Numbered from the stretch's first letter, positions 8,988 to 19,807 are shown. The stretch is 64,000 nucleotides of DNA from Parasphingorhabdus litoris DSM 22379 (GCF_020906275.1 NZ_CP086727.1:2046001-2110000), one strand, 5' to 3'. Made by a program: numbers and translations. Notes: generated by a model from the sequence alone, not told the origin.

Positions 8988-9770
8988 TCATCCAAATTGC
9001 TGCCAGAATATCCGGCCAGCCACATAGAGAATTAGCAACGCCGTCAGTCGCCTGATCCAGTGTTCCCGCAGTGCCTTGCTGGCCAGAAAACTGCCAATCT
9101 GACCGCCCACCAATACGCCAAGGAACAATGGCCAATAGGACAAGAGCATGTCGGCAACCTGCCCCTCCTGCTGCCACGCTGACTTCATCAACTGTCCAAT
9201 CAATCCGCTTGCCGAGTTAACGAGGATGAAGACACTCGCGGTCGCCGCTATTCGGCGGCTATCAGACCAGTTCATTAACAACAGGATCGGCGCCAGAAAT
9301 ATCCCGCCACCGATGCCGACCATGCCGGACAGGAAACCAATGCCGCAGCCAACAATTGGCGCGAACCAAAAACCCTGCTCTGTTTGAGGCCGTGAACCAA
9401 CGGTCTGGCTGCGGAAAAAAGGTTCTGTGAGGAGCAACAGAGCGGCAACGGTCAAAGACAGCCCCAATAGGACAAGAAAATTATCCTGATCTATGGCCAG
9501 ACGCCCACCGACCCAGGCCGCCGGCACTGACAACAGCAAGATCGGCCAAATCCTCCGCCAATCGATCAGTCCGCGCGCTTGAAAGCGCACCGTCCCGCCC
9601 AAGACCACGATGATGTTACAGATCAGGGCAATGATCGGCAGCAGGCGATAGTCCAGATCGGCCAGAGCCAGTAGGGCGATGTAGGTCGAACCACCGCCAA
9701 ATCCTACTGACGCATAGAGCCCAGCTGTGAGCAGGAAAAGCAAAGCGAGACCAGTAATGCCCAATGCCAT
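8988..9770 (-). CDS. TauE/SafE-family membrane transporter
   Basis: This 260-residue, very hydrophobic protein has about eight predicted membrane helices. It carries the family's two glycine-rich repeats: GFGGGSTYIALL near residue 23 and GMVGIGGGIFLAP near residue 150. TauE/SafE proteins export sulfite, organosulfonates or other small anions across the inner membrane. The substrate here cannot be read, since no sulfonate-degradation genes are adjacent. It lies 32 bases after secA on the same strand and may be transcribed with it, though the pairing looks incidental. The family call is secure; the substrate is open. Confidence 0.88.
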   Translation of the reverse strand: MALGITGLALLFLLTAGLYASVGFGGGSTYIALLALADLDYRLLPIIALICNIIVVLGGTVRFQARGLIDWRRIWPILLLSVPAAWVGGRLAIDQDNFLVLLGLSLTVAALLLLTEPFFRSQTVGSRPQTEQGFWFAPIVGCGIGFLSGMVGIGGGIFLAPILLLMNWSDSRRIAATASVFILVNSASGLIGQLMKSAWQQEGQVADMLLSYWPLFLGVLVGGQIGSFLASKALREHWIRRLTALLILYVAGRIFWQQFG

Positions 9771-9802
9771 ATCAGGTCTCGCTTATCCTTTGTCTCAGCA
9801 GA

Positions 9803-12529
9803 TCAATATTTACCGTGACAATGTTTGTATTTCCGACCCGACCCGCACGGACAAGGAGCATTGCGGCTGACACCTTCAAAATTCACGTCCGCTGGAACTG
9901 GGCCTGCAGATTGGCGCGGTGGCAGCGTTGACGCAACCGTACCCAATGTACCGCCATCAATATCATTGCTGTCATCTTCGCCCGTCAGCGGGTCAATATG
10001 CGTGGTGAGGAAATCAGGTAATTCGGGCAATTCCGGTACTTCAATTTCTTCCTGACGATGGAACTGGCTGACTGCGATAGTTTTCGTCACACTTTCGCGA
10101 ATAACCTCCAGCATGCGTTCGAAAAGACCAAAGGCCTCTTTCTTATACTCATCCAGTGGCTTTTTCTGAGCATAAGCGCGCAGGAATACCACCTGTCGCA
10201 GCGCATCAAGGGTTGCCAGATGCTCTTTCCAGTTATGGTCGAGCGATTCCAGCAGGATGGATTTTTCAATCTGAACCCAGATTTCGGGATCGATCTGTTC
10301 CACCTTCGCATTGAAATCGGCATCGGCCAGTTCAGCGATCCGTGTTTCCAGAATCTCCGGCTCAACCGCATCTTCCTGCATCCATGCATCGATATCCGGG
10401 GTAAGGCCGAATACTTCCTCGACACGCTTTTTGAGCAAGTCGATATCCCATTGCTCAGGATAGCTGCCAGGAGGACAGCTATCGGCAACAACGGCATTGG
10501 CGGTCTCAAGCCGCATATCCTCAACAACATCGCCAACCGTCTCGGCGTCCATGATTTCAGAGCGTTGCTCGTAAATCACCTTACGCTGGTCATTCATCAC
10601 GTCATCATATTCGACAACCTGCTTCCGCGCTTCATAGTTACGCGCTTCAACCTTTTTCTGGGCCGTTTCAATGGCTTTGGAGAGCCACTTGCCACCAATA
10701 GCCTCCCCATCTTCGAGGTTTTTGTTCATCATCTTGGCGAACATGGTTTCGGTTCCGAAAATCCGGAGCAGATCGTCTTCCAGGCACAGGTAGAAGCGGC
10801 TGAGACCGGGATCACCCTGACGACCGGAACGACCGCGCAGCTGGTTATCGATACGGCGGCTCTCATGCCGTTCCGTACCCAGAACGAACAGACCACCTGC
10901 CTCACGGACCTGCTCACGCAACACCCGGACTTCTTCTTCTATTTTAGCGACTGCCTTATCGCGCTCTGGCCCTTCTTCCATATCGGCAAGTTCCTGCTCG
11001 ATACGGAAATCAATATTCCCGCCGAGCTGAATATCGGTACCGCGACCAGCCATGTTGGTGGCAATCGTCACCGCGCCCGGGGCACCTGCCTGGGCGACAA
11101 TATGCGCTTCCTGTTCGTGAAACCTGGCATTGAGAACGTTATGTGTGACGTCTTCCTTCTTCAGGAAGTCAGACAGAAGCTCCGATTTTTCGATGGAGAC
11201 CGTGCCTACCAGAACCGGTTGGCCCTTGTCGCTATGTTCCTTGATTTTCTTGGCAATAGCCGCGAACTTATCCAGCGTGTTTTTGTAAAACTCGTCATTC
11301 TCATCGATACGCTGAATGGGCTTGTTCGTCGGAATGGTTACGACGTTCATTTTGTAAATTTCGAAAAATTCTGCCGCTTCCGTTTCTGCTGTACCGGTCA
11401 TACCTGACAGTTTCGGATACATACGGAAATAATTCTGGAACGTGATCGACGCCATGGTCTGGTTTTCGGGTTCGATCTGAACGCCTTCCTTGGCTTCCAC
11501 CGCCTGATGAAGGCCATTGGACCAGCGGCGTCCGTCCATCATACGGCCGGTAAACTCGTCGATGATGACCACTTTGCCATCTTTGACAATATAATCCGTG
11601 TCCCGCTTACGCATGACGTTGGCCATCAGGGCCTGATTCAGGTGATGGACGACTTGTGTGTTCTCAAAGTCATAGAGGTTGTTGCCTTCCAGTAGTCCGG
11701 CCTCTTCCAACAGCCGTTCGGCTTTCTCGGTTCCCTCTTCGGTCAGCGATATCTGACGGCTTTTCTCGTCTTTTTCGTAGTCTTCCTCGTCAATATGCTG
11801 AACAATCTCATTCACCGACACATAGAGATCGGATTTATCGTCCGTCGGGCCTGAAATGATGAGAGGCGTCCGCGCTTCGTCGATCAAGATGGAGTCCACC
11901 TCATCGACAATCGCAAAGTTGAAAGGCCGTTGGACCATCTGGGCACGGTCATGTTTCATATTGTCGCGCAGATAGTCGAAACCGAACTCATTATTCGTGC
12001 CATAGGTAATATCGGCAGCATAAGCCTCACGCCTCTGCTCTTCGCCAATATTGGGAATGATCGTTCCAACGCTCATGCCGAGGAAATTATATACTTGGCT
12101 CATCCACTCACCGTCGCGGCGGGCCAGATAGTCGTTCACCGTAACAACATGGACACCCTTGCCTTCGATCGCATTGAGATAACAGGCGAGCGTGGCGACG
12201 AGCGTTTTACCTTCGCCTGTCCGCATTTCGGAGATTTCCCCGCGATGCAATACGATACCGCCGACCATCTGCACGTCATAATGGCGTTGACCCAAGGTCC
12301 GTTTGGCGGCTTCACGGACAACCGCAAAGGCCTCCGGCAAAATATCATCGAGTTTTTCACCATTAGCTACACGTTCGCGGAAATAAGGGGTTTTTGCTGC
12401 CAGCTCCTCGTCCGATAGAGGTTCGATTTCTGGTTCGAAAGCGTTGATCTTATCAACCACTTTCATGATGGATTTAACGTAACGGTCGTTAGAAGACCCG
12501 AATAGGGATTTGGCAAAGCCGCCGATCAT
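9803..12529 (-). CDS. secA: Preprotein translocase ATPase SecA
   Basis: SecA is the ATP-driven motor that pushes unfolded preproteins through SecYEG. The start is placed at ATG 12529, giving 908 residues beginning [19 protein letters not shown]; an in-frame extension to 12613 is not typical of the family. Visible features are Walker A ([11 protein letters not shown]), the DEAD-type box [29 protein letters not shown] and [12 protein letters not shown] of the second motor domain, and a C-terminal zinc-binding tail [16 protein letters not shown] that binds SecB. All key motifs are intact. The adhesin at the left of the window is an expected Sec client. Confidence 0.97.
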   Translation of the reverse strand: MIGGFAKSLFGSSNDRYVKSIMKVVDKINAFEPEIEPLSDEELAAKTPYFRERVANGEKLDDILPEAFAVVREAAKRTLGQRHYDVQMVGGIVLHRGEISEMRTGEGKTLVATLACYLNAIEGKGVHVVTVNDYLARRDGEWMSQVYNFLGMSVGTIIPNIGEEQRREAYAADITYGTNNEFGFDYLRDNMKHDRAQMVQRPFNFAIVDEVDSILIDEARTPLIISGPTDDKSDLYVSVNEIVQHIDEEDYEKDEKSRQISLTEEGTEKAERLLEEAGLLEGNNLYDFENTQVVHHLNQALMANVMRKRDTDYIVKDGKVVIIDEFTGRMMDGRRWSNGLHQAVEAKEGVQIEPENQTMASITFQNYFRMYPKLSGMTGTAETEAAEFFEIYKMNVVTIPTNKPIQRIDENDEFYKNTLDKFAAIAKKIKEHSDKGQPVLVGTVSIEKSELLSDFLKKEDVTHNVLNARFHEQEAHIVAQAGAPGAVTIATNMAGRGTDIQLGGNIDFRIEQELADMEEGPERDKAVAKIEEEVRVLREQVREAGGLFVLGTERHESRRIDNQLRGRSGRQGDPGLSRFYLCLEDDLLRIFGTETMFAKMMNKNLEDGEAIGGKWLSKAIETAQKKVEARNYEARKQVVEYDDVMNDQRKVIYEQRSEIMDAETVGDVVEDMRLETANAVVADSCPPGSYPEQWDIDLLKKRVEEVFGLTPDIDAWMQEDAVEPEILETRIAELADADFNAKVEQIDPEIWVQIEKSILLESLDHNWKEHLATLDALRQVVFLRAYAQKKPLDEYKKEAFGLFERMLEVIRESVTKTIAVSQFHRQEEIEVPELPELPDFLTTHIDPLTGEDDSNDIDGGTLGTVASTLPPRQSAGPVPADVNFEGVSRNAPCPCGSGRKYKHCHGKY

Positions 12530-12637
12530 GATGATTTCCGATATTTCTAAAGCTATTGGACGTGGTTCACGCCCAGATTTATCTGCATTTGGGGACGATT
12601 GGGGACAATTCAACGCGAGTGATTGTCCAGAAGACGG

Positions 12638-12922
12638 CTAAGGCGCGCCTTCGACATGCTCCAGCTTGTCACCAATGGTTGAAAGGACCGGCAATACCGA
12701 CCAGAAAACAGTGGTATCGCGGCCGCCAGGCACGCGAACTGCAAAAGGCGTTTCGCTCTGAATGAAGGCCCGAGCCGCTTTGTCCCAGCCCGATGGCGTT
12801 GCCAATTCAGCTTCTGAAGCGACTTCATTGCCAGCGGTTTCTGTTGCCATAGCAGCAGCCGGCGCATTAACGCCCACTGCATTGAAAAGCAGCAACATAA
12901 AACTTGCAATATAGACGTTCAT
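12638..12922 (-). CDS. Small exported protein of unknown function
   Basis: This 94-residue ORF starts at ATG 12922. It is divergent from argJ (58 bases between starts) and upstream of secA on the same strand. The N-terminus (MNVYIASFMLLLFNAVGV, then NAPAAAMA) looks like a cleavable signal peptide with an AxA site, so the mature product of about 65 residues would be periplasmic. The mature part contains VRVPGGRDTTVFWSVLPVLSTIG and no cysteine. I do not recognise a family. A competing minus-strand frame overlaps it (12610-12909), but only this one has a signal peptide and a sensible start. Confidence 0.55.
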   Translation of the reverse strand: MNVYIASFMLLLFNAVGVNAPAAAMATETAGNEVASEAELATPSGWDKAARAFIQSETPFAVRVPGGRDTTVFWSVLPVLSTIGDKLEHVEGAP

Positions 12923-12980
12923 CAATAAGCCCTGTGAGAAGAACTTCGCTTTAGCAAACCAATAGATAAAGGCAAGTTAA

Positions 12981-14210
12981 GTGTCAGAAACTATATCGCC
13001 CCTTGCCCCTGCAGATATCCCAAAGCTTCCGGAAATTTCGGGCGTCACCTGTCGCATCGCTCAGGCGCGGTACAAGGAATGGGATCGCTGTGACCTCACC
13101 TATATCGAATTGAACGAAGGCACATCCGTCGCGGGCGTGCTCACACAAAGCAAATGTCCGTCCACAGAAGTGGAATGGTGCCGCAAAGCCTTGCCCGGCG
13201 GCAAGGCAAGAGCACTGGTCGTCAATGCTGGTAACGCCAATGCCTTTACCGGCGCGCGTGGCATGGAGGCGGTGCAACGGATATTATCCCTTTCCAGCAG
13301 TCATTTAGGATGCACAGAGGAAGAGATATTCGTGTCCTCTACCGGTGTTATCGGCGAACCTTTGCCCAAAGATCGGGCCGAGGCCGGCTTAAAGGCTGCT
13401 TTCACCGCGAAGCCTTGTAGCTGGGAAGAGGCTGCTGCCACGATCATGACCACCGACACCTTTCCCAAAATGGCGACTACAAGCGCAATTGTTGATGGGA
13501 AAACGGTATATTTGAATGGTATCGTCAAAGGCTCCGGCATGATTGCACCGGATATGGCGACAATGCTCGGTTACATTTTTACGGATGCGACTGTCGATGC
13601 CGGCGTGCTGCAGGAAATGCTGAATGCAGCGACCGCAAAAAGTTTCAACTGCATCACGGTGGACAGTGATACATCGACCAGCGACACTGTTTTGGCCTTC
13701 GCTACGGGTCAGCATGACACCCCTGCCCTAACCTCCTTTGAAGACGCCGGGGCTGATGCCTTTCAAGCAGCCCTGAGCGATCTATGTATGCAACTGGCGC
13801 ATCTCGTAGTCCGCGATGGCGAAGGCGCCAGCAAATTTATCGAAATTGCCGTGACGGGCGCTCAAAGCGACGACAGCGCCAAGCGTATCGCTCTCTCAAT
13901 CGCCAATTCTCCGCTCGTCAAAACCGCAATTGCTGGAGAAGACGCCAATTGGGGCCGCGTCGTCATGGCGGTTGGCAAAGCCGGCGAACCCGCAGACCGC
14001 GACAAGCTGTCCATCGGATTTGGCGGTATCATGGTTGCGCGCGACGGTCTCGTGGTGCCGGATTATGACGAAGCCCCGGTCGCCGAGCACCTGAAGGGCG
14101 ACGTAATTGACATCAGCGTCGATATCGGGATCGGTAACGGTAAGGCCACAGTCTGGACCTGCGACCTGACCCATGGATATATCTCGATAAATGCCGACTA
14201 CAGGAGCTAG
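12981..14210 (+). CDS. argJ: Bifunctional ornithine acetyltransferase / N-acetylglutamate synthase
   Basis: ArgJ moves the acetyl group from N-acetylornithine to glutamate and so recycles acetyl in arginine biosynthesis; bifunctional forms also use acetyl-CoA. The protein has 409 residues, usual for the family, and starts at GTG. The autoproteolytic and catalytic threonine lies in the motif KGSGMIAPDMATMLG near residue 190, so the precursor is expected to split into alpha and beta chains. AGEDANWGRVVMAVGKAG near residue 320 matches the conserved beta-chain motif. The two downstream genes overlap or adjoin and probably form an operon with it. Confidence 0.95.
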   Translation: MSETISPLAPADIPKLPEISGVTCRIAQARYKEWDRCDLTYIELNEGTSVAGVLTQSKCPSTEVEWCRKALPGGKARALVVNAGNANAFTGARGMEAVQRILSLSSSHLGCTEEEIFVSSTGVIGEPLPKDRAEAGLKAAFTAKPCSWEEAAATIMTTDTFPKMATTSAIVDGKTVYLNGIVKGSGMIAPDMATMLGYIFTDATVDAGVLQEMLNAATAKSFNCITVDSDTSTSDTVLAFATGQHDTPALTSFEDAGADAFQAALSDLCMQLAHLVVRDGEGASKFIEIAVTGAQSDDSAKRIALSIANSPLVKTAIAGEDANWGRVVMAVGKAGEPADRDKLSIGFGGIMVARDGLVVPDYDEAPVAEHLKGDVIDISVDIGIGNGKATVWTCDLTHGYISINADYRS

Positions 14211-14211
14211 A

Positions 14212-15111
14212 ATGACCGAAATCATATTGCATCACTACGAAAATTCGCCTTTCGGACAAGCGATGCGGCTCGCGCTCGGTTTGAAGGGCATAGACTGGAA
14301 GTCTGTCCAGCAACCTGACATTTGCCCCAAACCGTTTCTCAGCGCGCTTACCGGCGGTTATGAGCGCATACCCGTGCTGCAAATCGGTTCGGATATCTAT
14401 TGCGATACGGCCGTCATTGTCGACGCGCTTGAGGCGCTTAAACCTGAGCCAAGCCTTTATCCAAAACCGCTGGGCTTTGCCGGTCGGATGATAGCCTTAT
14501 GGTCGGGCGGCCAGTGGTTCATGCCAGCAGTTGGCGTGGCTCTTGGCACCAATCCTGAGATTGTCAGCGATGAATTTTGGGAAGATCGTGCCAAACGTTT
14601 CGGTATGGATCGCCGGAAGTTCCTACCAATGGTGCCGCATCTGACAGCACAATTTGAAGCCGGCGCGGCCTTGGTTGCCGAAACCCTGGCCGATGGACGG
14701 GACTATATTAGCGGTGACTTGGCGGGCCATGCGGACCTGATGCTTTACATGAACATTCGTTTCGCCAGTTTTGCTGGCAAGAAACCGTCAGACTTCGGCT
14801 CAGATGTCGCGGCTTGGTATGATCGTATTGACGGCATTGGTTATGGAAATTTCGAGGAATGGACGGGGCAGCAAGCGATCGACTATGCCAAGGCGTCAGA
14901 ACCGGTCAGCAGCGGGTCGGTGGATCCGGCATCAGGTTTTTCCGCTGGTGACAAGGTTTCCGTAAGAACCGAGACGCCTGATCCTGCAGCCGTTAGGGGT
15001 ACATTGATCGGCCTTAATGATCGGGAAATCATCATCAAACGAGAGGACGAACAAACTGGCGCGTTGCACGTACATTTCCCACGTCTGGGGCAGATATTGG
15101 CCCCGGCATGA
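14212..15111 (+). CDS. Glutathione S-transferase family protein
   Basis: 299 residues. The start is ATG 14212, one base after the argJ stop, with CAGGAG nine bases upstream; an in-frame start at 14191 would overlap argJ and lacks such a site. Residues 1-80 form a thioredoxin-like GST N-domain (HHYENSPFGQAMRLALGLKG, then YERIPVLQIG with the cis-proline, and CDTAVIVDALE). A helical C-domain follows to about residue 220. An extra C-terminal domain of about 60 residues (AGDKVSVRTETPD and GTLIGLNDREIIIKREDE) looks like a small beta-barrel and is not part of a standard GST. Substrate unknown. It overlaps the next gene by four bases. Confidence 0.85.
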   Translation: MTEIILHHYENSPFGQAMRLALGLKGIDWKSVQQPDICPKPFLSALTGGYERIPVLQIGSDIYCDTAVIVDALEALKPEPSLYPKPLGFAGRMIALWSGGQWFMPAVGVALGTNPEIVSDEFWEDRAKRFGMDRRKFLPMVPHLTAQFEAGAALVAETLADGRDYISGDLAGHADLMLYMNIRFASFAGKKPSDFGSDVAAWYDRIDGIGYGNFEEWTGQQAIDYAKASEPVSSGSVDPASGFSAGDKVSVRTETPDPAAVRGTLIGLNDREIIIKREDEQTGALHVHFPRLGQILAPA

Positions 15112-15920
15112 GTTACTCCAGCCTCAACCTGTCGGTGCGGGATATCCTGAAAGACGTGGCGAAAGAGGTCGTACTCCCACATTATCAGAACCTCAAAACC
15201 GCCGATATTGAGGAGAAGTCACCCGGCGATTTGGTGACTGTGGCTGACCGGCTAAGCGAAGAGATGCTCGGTGAAAGATTGACCGCCCTGCTCCCAGACG
15301 CCGCCATTGTGGGTGAGGAAGCCAGCGCAGCTGATCCCTCGGCCATGGATCATCTGGGTGACAAGCGGACATGGATTATCGACCCGATTGATGGAACCGG
15401 AAATTTTGCAGCAGGCAAACCACCTTTTGGAATGATTGTGGCGCTGTCGCAGGAAAATGAGACTGTTGCTGGCTGGCTCTATGATCCATTGAAGGACCGG
15501 CTTTGCTATGCCGCAAAAGGGCAAGGTGCCTTTATCAATGGTGAAAAGCTTAGCGTATCAGTCGATCCAGATGGAAAACCCATAGCCGCTCTGGCGACTG
15601 GCTTCATGACGTCAGAGCAGCGGGACAAGCTTCTTAACGCAGCGGATGGACATTATGAAATTGTCGATATTCCGCGCTGTGCGGCGGAGCAATATCCGCG
15701 GCTGGCGCTTGGCACCAATCATATTTCCACTTTTGAACGCAGCCTGCCCTGGGATCATGCCGCGGGCATATTGTTCCTGAATGAAGCGGGCGGGAAAGCC
15801 GCGCGCTGGAACGGTGACCCCTATCGGCCTGCTGATCGCAGAACGGGATTGCTCGGGGCCTCATCGCCGCAATTATGGGATGAGGCCGCCGAGCTTCTGG
15901 GGGATGTTTTTGCCGATTGA
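15108..15920 (+). CDS. Inositol monophosphatase family phosphatase
   Basis: 270 residues with the metal-binding motifs of the family: GDLVTVADRLSE (first acidic site), AAIVGEEAS, the signature WIIDPIDGTGNFAAGKP near residue 90, and the late motif PWDHAAGILFLNEAGG. These enzymes are Mg-dependent phosphomonoesterases acting on inositol phosphates, 3'-phosphoadenosine 5'-phosphate (CysQ) or fructose bisphosphate. This sequence does not settle which. The ATG overlaps the stop of the GST gene (ATGA), indicating translational coupling. The gene faces trxA, with 11 bases between the two ends. Confidence 0.9.
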   Translation: MSYSSLNLSVRDILKDVAKEVVLPHYQNLKTADIEEKSPGDLVTVADRLSEEMLGERLTALLPDAAIVGEEASAADPSAMDHLGDKRTWIIDPIDGTGNFAAGKPPFGMIVALSQENETVAGWLYDPLKDRLCYAAKGQGAFINGEKLSVSVDPDGKPIAALATGFMTSEQRDKLLNAADGHYEIVDIPRCAAEQYPRLALGTNHISTFERSLPWDHAAGILFLNEAGGKAARWNGDPYRPADRRTGLLGASSPQLWDEAAELLGDVFAD

Positions 15921-15931
15921 ATCAATTTAAA

Positions 15932-16258
15932 TTAAGCTGGCAGGCTTTCTTCCAACCATGATTTCAGCTGGCTCTTTGGCGCAGCGCCGACTTTGGTTTC
16001 AACCGGCTCACCATTGTTGAACAGGATCATTGTCGGAATGCCGCGCACGCCGTATTTTCCGGGCGCATCCGGGCTGTCGTCGATGTTGAGCTTGGCAATT
16101 GTGACCTGCTCGCCCAGTTCATCGCTGATTTCTTCCAGCGCTGGGCCAATCATCTTACAGGGGCCGCACCATTCTGCCCAGAAGTCGACAAGCACGGGGC
16201 CGTCGGCTTTCAGGACATCTTGTTCAAAACTCTCGTCAGTAATTGCTTTGGTAGCCAT
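15932..16258 (-). CDS. trxA: Thioredoxin
   Basis: A 108-residue classic thioredoxin with the active-site motif WCGPC (in [11 protein letters not shown]), the cis-proline loop GIPTMILF and a conserved C-terminal helix. It is the general cytoplasmic protein disulfide reductant, fed by thioredoxin reductase. The start is ATG 16258, preceded by AAGGAGA; an upstream in-frame extension to 16315 is rejected because the family begins at this point. It follows addA by 78 bases on the same strand and may have its own promoter in that gap. Confidence 0.96.
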   Translation of the reverse strand: MATKAITDESFEQDVLKADGPVLVDFWAEWCGPCKMIGPALEEISDELGEQVTIAKLNIDDSPDAPGKYGVRGIPTMILFNNGEPVETKVGAAPKSQLKSWLEESLPA

Positions 16259-16336
16259 AGGGAATCTCCTTTGCTTGTTTAAATATAATCTAGGCCTGCA
16301 CAGCCCATTGCTCAAGTCTCTGCCCGAAAAGGATTT

Positions 16337-19300
16337 TCATGGGCGCCCCAAGTCTGCCTTGTTACCCGAACGATTATCGGGCCTGTGTTTTTCGATCAGG
16401 TCGCCGGAAAGCTCCATCAGGGTGGGGCCATGCGTGTACAACAGGGCGGTTTTAATGGGGCGTCCGGGGAAAATCTTTTCAAGGGCGGCGACATAGGCTG
16501 CCATTTGGCGCAGATAAGACAAAGGCGCATTGGCAGCGTCTTTGGGAACTGCGCGCCCCGTTTTGAAATCAATAACGGTGATCAAGTCATCAGTGATCGA
16601 AAGACGGTCAACGGTTCCGGAAATCACATGCTGGTCAACCACGGCCGCGATCGGGGCCTCGGCAAAGCTGCCGGGAGAGAACAGGACTGACCATGCGGGA
16701 TTGCCCAGGACCGACAATACCGTCTCAATAAGCCCCCGACGCTCTGCCGGATCACTGACCTGTTTTTGCTTGGCGAGCCAGCGGTCTGCTACATCCGCAC
16801 GGTTTTCCGGCGCAATGTCGGGCAGCCGCTCGAACAGGCTATGGAGCAGTTTGCCGCGTTCGGCCGCATCGCGCATCGCCTTTGCCGGCGGCGGGTTCGC
16901 AGCATCGTCTGGCCCCAGATCAGATGGCGTAAGGGGTCGCGGCGGGCGGGCTTCTTTGGGGGCTGGCGCGAAAAGCCAGTCTGGCAATGCGGCCTGCTCT
17001 TCATCTGGTAACGGCTCGGCGGCTTTGGCCCTTCGTCCGGCTTTGTCTGGTGCATCAGGCCCCGTATATGTTCGCTCGGCAATCCAGCGCACGGAATCTG
17101 TTTGCTCCGTTCCCAACGCAGTCAAGCCCTGCTCCACAGCGTGATACCAACTGGCCTCCGGCACAATACCTTTGGCTTTTGGTCCCAATGTCCCGGTGAC
17201 GACGAGATGTTCCTCCGCGCGGGTCATGGCGACATAGAGCAGACGCCAATGCTCTTCCCTTTCCCGGGCATCTGCCACGGTGGCATAGGCGTCCAGCAAT
17301 CCGATACGCTCGGCCTTGCGAACCGGTAGGACAGGATATTCGAGGTCATCATCCGGTCGCGTTGGGTCCGGGATGTCAAAGCCGCCGCTTTTCTTGTTCG
17401 CCGGATCAAATGTCGCGTTGGCAAGAATGACCAGCGGTGCCTGCAGACCCTTGGCCCCGTGAACGGTCATCAGGCGGACTTCATTGCCGCCTTCCAGCTG
17501 ATCCCGCTTGATCTCGACATCGCCGCGATCAAACCAGTCGAGAAAACCCTGCAGGGTCGGAATATGGTCCTGCTCAAAGGCCAGCGCGGTATTGAGCAAC
17601 TCCTCCAGCGGGTCGAGCGCCGCATGGCTAAGGCGTGCCGTCAGCTTCTTGCGTCCCTGCATCGGGCCGGAAACGATGGTTTCCAGAAACTGATAAGGCG
17701 TGTTGAAATCCGCCATGTTTAATAGCGTACGCAAAGGTTCGACATGCCGTTTCAGCCCGTCTTGCGTGCGCAAATATTCCCAAAGGCTTTTGTCCTTATG
17801 GGCCTCCCCGCGATAGCCGCGTTCCAGCAGATCATCCTGTGACCAGCCCAAAAGCGGAGACACCAGCAGCGATGCCAGATTAAGATCATCTTCCGGTTGC
17901 AAGACAAAGCGGATCGCGGCCAGAAGGTCCTGCACCACCAGAGGCTGGTTCAGCCGGATGCGGTCAATACCGGCGACGGGGACATTTTCGGCAAAAAGCC
18001 GCGCCACGATAAGGGCGCTGAGATCATCGCGCTTGCTGACAAGGATCATGACATCCCTGGGCTCGAGCGGGCGATTTTCGTGATTCAGCCAAAGCGCTGT
18101 TTCGGGTGAGAGCCATTCTTTAATCTGAATCGCAAGTCTTTGGGCGAAAACGCGTTTCTCATCACTCAGCCAGGTCTCGCCATCATCCGCATTGCTGACC
18201 GCACCGTGGGCAACGGGCCTCCATGTTGTGACGCTTCCCGGCTCGCCAGCATAGTGGCTCTGATGGGCTGGTATGGCTTTATCGAGGCCGAGTTCCTTTT
18301 CCCCGACATGTTCCAATACCTTGTCGACTACCTCCAGCACTGGCGGCGTGGATCGAAAACTGCGGTCCAGTGACAGATCGTTAAATGGGCGTTCAGACGC
18401 CAACGCATCAGCAAAGAACTTTTTCTTTGCCGTTATATAGTTATGCGGGCTGGTTCCCTGAAAACCGAAAATCGCCTGCTTGAAGTCGCCGACGGTAAAC
18501 AGCGTCCGTATTTTGTCGGCATTGGCACCGATTCCTGCGAAAAACTCACCGGCAAGAGCCTGAACAATTTCCCACTGCGCCAGATTGGTGTCCTGCGCCT
18601 CGTCAACCAATATATGATCGGTGCGCTGATCCAGCTTGTAGCGGATCCATTCGGCCATATTACCCTGATTAAGCAATTTCGCCGTCATCCGGATCATATC
18701 GTCAAAATCGACCACACCCTGCAGCTTTTTTGCGTCCCGATAGCGATAGTAAAAGCCGCGACCGGCATTCAGCGCCCCCGCAAACAGGTCGGCATAATCA
18801 AACAGCGCCTTTTTCTCGATCAATTGGCGGCAATGATCGTACATATCGACGCTAAGTTCATGATAATGCGGCGCAGCCTTTTCCAGCCCCTTTGGTACGG
18901 AGCGCCATTCGCCATCGGCCTTGGCCCAAATCTTGTGTAGTTCCGGCAATGCATCCGCCCGATCGGCAGGACTGGCGGCCATCCATGTGCGAATTTTATC
19001 GATATATCCGGCAGCTGTCTTGGTGCCCCAGCTGGCCAGCGAATCCGCCATATTCTGTAAGGCCGCGATGTTGAATGCATCATCACTGCACCGCTGCTCG
19101 AGCCAGCTTCGCGCATCGCCATCAATCGGCAATCCCAACAATCCGCGAACAAAAGGCAGCACGCCGCTGGGCAGGCTTTCCATCGCATCGGCTTTGGATG
19201 CGCAGGCCATCAGATATTTTTCGGCTTCTTCTTCACCCATCCGGACGCTGAGCGCCTGAATAGCCTGAATTATGCCAGTATTGCCTGCGGCCTCTTCATC

Positions 19301-19807
19301 CAGCAGCAAATCGCCCAGCGCCTGGCGCGCCAATATCTTTTGATCACGTTCTTCAATCGGTTTGAACAGCGCCGGAATATCGGCCTCTTCCGGGAAACTC
19401 GCCAGCAATGTCTGGCAGAAGCTGTGGATCGTCATGATCCTGAGACCGCCGCCACGCGCATCCAATACGCGGGCGAATAATGTCCGGGCATATTCCCGTG
19501 TCGCGGGATCAACCGGCGCGCCGATGGCGGAAAGATCGGCGGCCAGCTTGCTATCATCAAGCCGCACCCAACTGGCCAGTTGCCGGTGGATCCGGTCGGC
19601 CATCTCGGCGGCCCCCGCCTTGGTGAAGGTCAGGCATAATATATGTTCCGGATTGACATTTTCCCGAAGCAGCAGCCTGAATACCCGCGCGGTCAGCACC
19701 TGCGTCTTGCCAGTACCGGCAGATGCGCTCAGCCAGATATTGTCGTCCGGCTGCACCGCCTCATTCTGTTTGTCGGCGAGCGGAAAAAGCGTCGGTGTAT
19801 CACTCAT
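16337..19807 (-). CDS. addA: Double-strand-break repair helicase-nuclease AddA
   Basis: A 1156-residue UvrD-type superfamily 1 helicase with a C-terminal RecB-like nuclease. Walker A is SASAGTGKTQVLTAR near residue 30, the DExx box is VDEAQDTNLAQW near residue 400, and late helicase motifs include VRLMTVHGAKGLQAP and LLYVAMTRAEEHL. The nuclease motif is VIDFKTGRA near residue 1090. With AddB it resects broken DNA ends and loads RecA, the alphaproteobacterial counterpart of RecBCD. The start is ATG 19807 with GGAGG upstream; it overlaps the addB stop by eight bases, so translation is coupled. Confidence 0.96.
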   Translation of the reverse strand: MSDTPTLFPLADKQNEAVQPDDNIWLSASAGTGKTQVLTARVFRLLLRENVNPEHILCLTFTKAGAAEMADRIHRQLASWVRLDDSKLAADLSAIGAPVDPATREYARTLFARVLDARGGGLRIMTIHSFCQTLLASFPEEADIPALFKPIEERDQKILARQALGDLLLDEEAAGNTGIIQAIQALSVRMGEEEAEKYLMACASKADAMESLPSGVLPFVRGLLGLPIDGDARSWLEQRCSDDAFNIAALQNMADSLASWGTKTAAGYIDKIRTWMAASPADRADALPELHKIWAKADGEWRSVPKGLEKAAPHYHELSVDMYDHCRQLIEKKALFDYADLFAGALNAGRGFYYRYRDAKKLQGVVDFDDMIRMTAKLLNQGNMAEWIRYKLDQRTDHILVDEAQDTNLAQWEIVQALAGEFFAGIGANADKIRTLFTVGDFKQAIFGFQGTSPHNYITAKKKFFADALASERPFNDLSLDRSFRSTPPVLEVVDKVLEHVGEKELGLDKAIPAHQSHYAGEPGSVTTWRPVAHGAVSNADDGETWLSDEKRVFAQRLAIQIKEWLSPETALWLNHENRPLEPRDVMILVSKRDDLSALIVARLFAENVPVAGIDRIRLNQPLVVQDLLAAIRFVLQPEDDLNLASLLVSPLLGWSQDDLLERGYRGEAHKDKSLWEYLRTQDGLKRHVEPLRTLLNMADFNTPYQFLETIVSGPMQGRKKLTARLSHAALDPLEELLNTALAFEQDHIPTLQGFLDWFDRGDVEIKRDQLEGGNEVRLMTVHGAKGLQAPLVILANATFDPANKKSGGFDIPDPTRPDDDLEYPVLPVRKAERIGLLDAYATVADAREREEHWRLLYVAMTRAEEHLVVTGTLGPKAKGIVPEASWYHAVEQGLTALGTEQTDSVRWIAERTYTGPDAPDKAGRRAKAAEPLPDEEQAALPDWLFAPAPKEARPPRPLTPSDLGPDDAANPPPAKAMRDAAERGKLLHSLFERLPDIAPENRADVADRWLAKQKQVSDPAERRGLIETVLSVLGNPAWSVLFSPGSFAEAPIAAVVDQHVISGTVDRLSITDDLITVIDFKTGRAVPKDAANAPLSYLRQMAAYVAALEKIFPGRPIKTALLYTHGPTLMELSGDLIEKHRPDNRSGNKADLGRP

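Noticed and set aside
10058..11407. Plus-strand open frame of 449 codons
   Set aside because: It lies entirely antisense to secA, whose motifs are intact, and its translation has no recognisable domain; it is a by-product of secA codon use.
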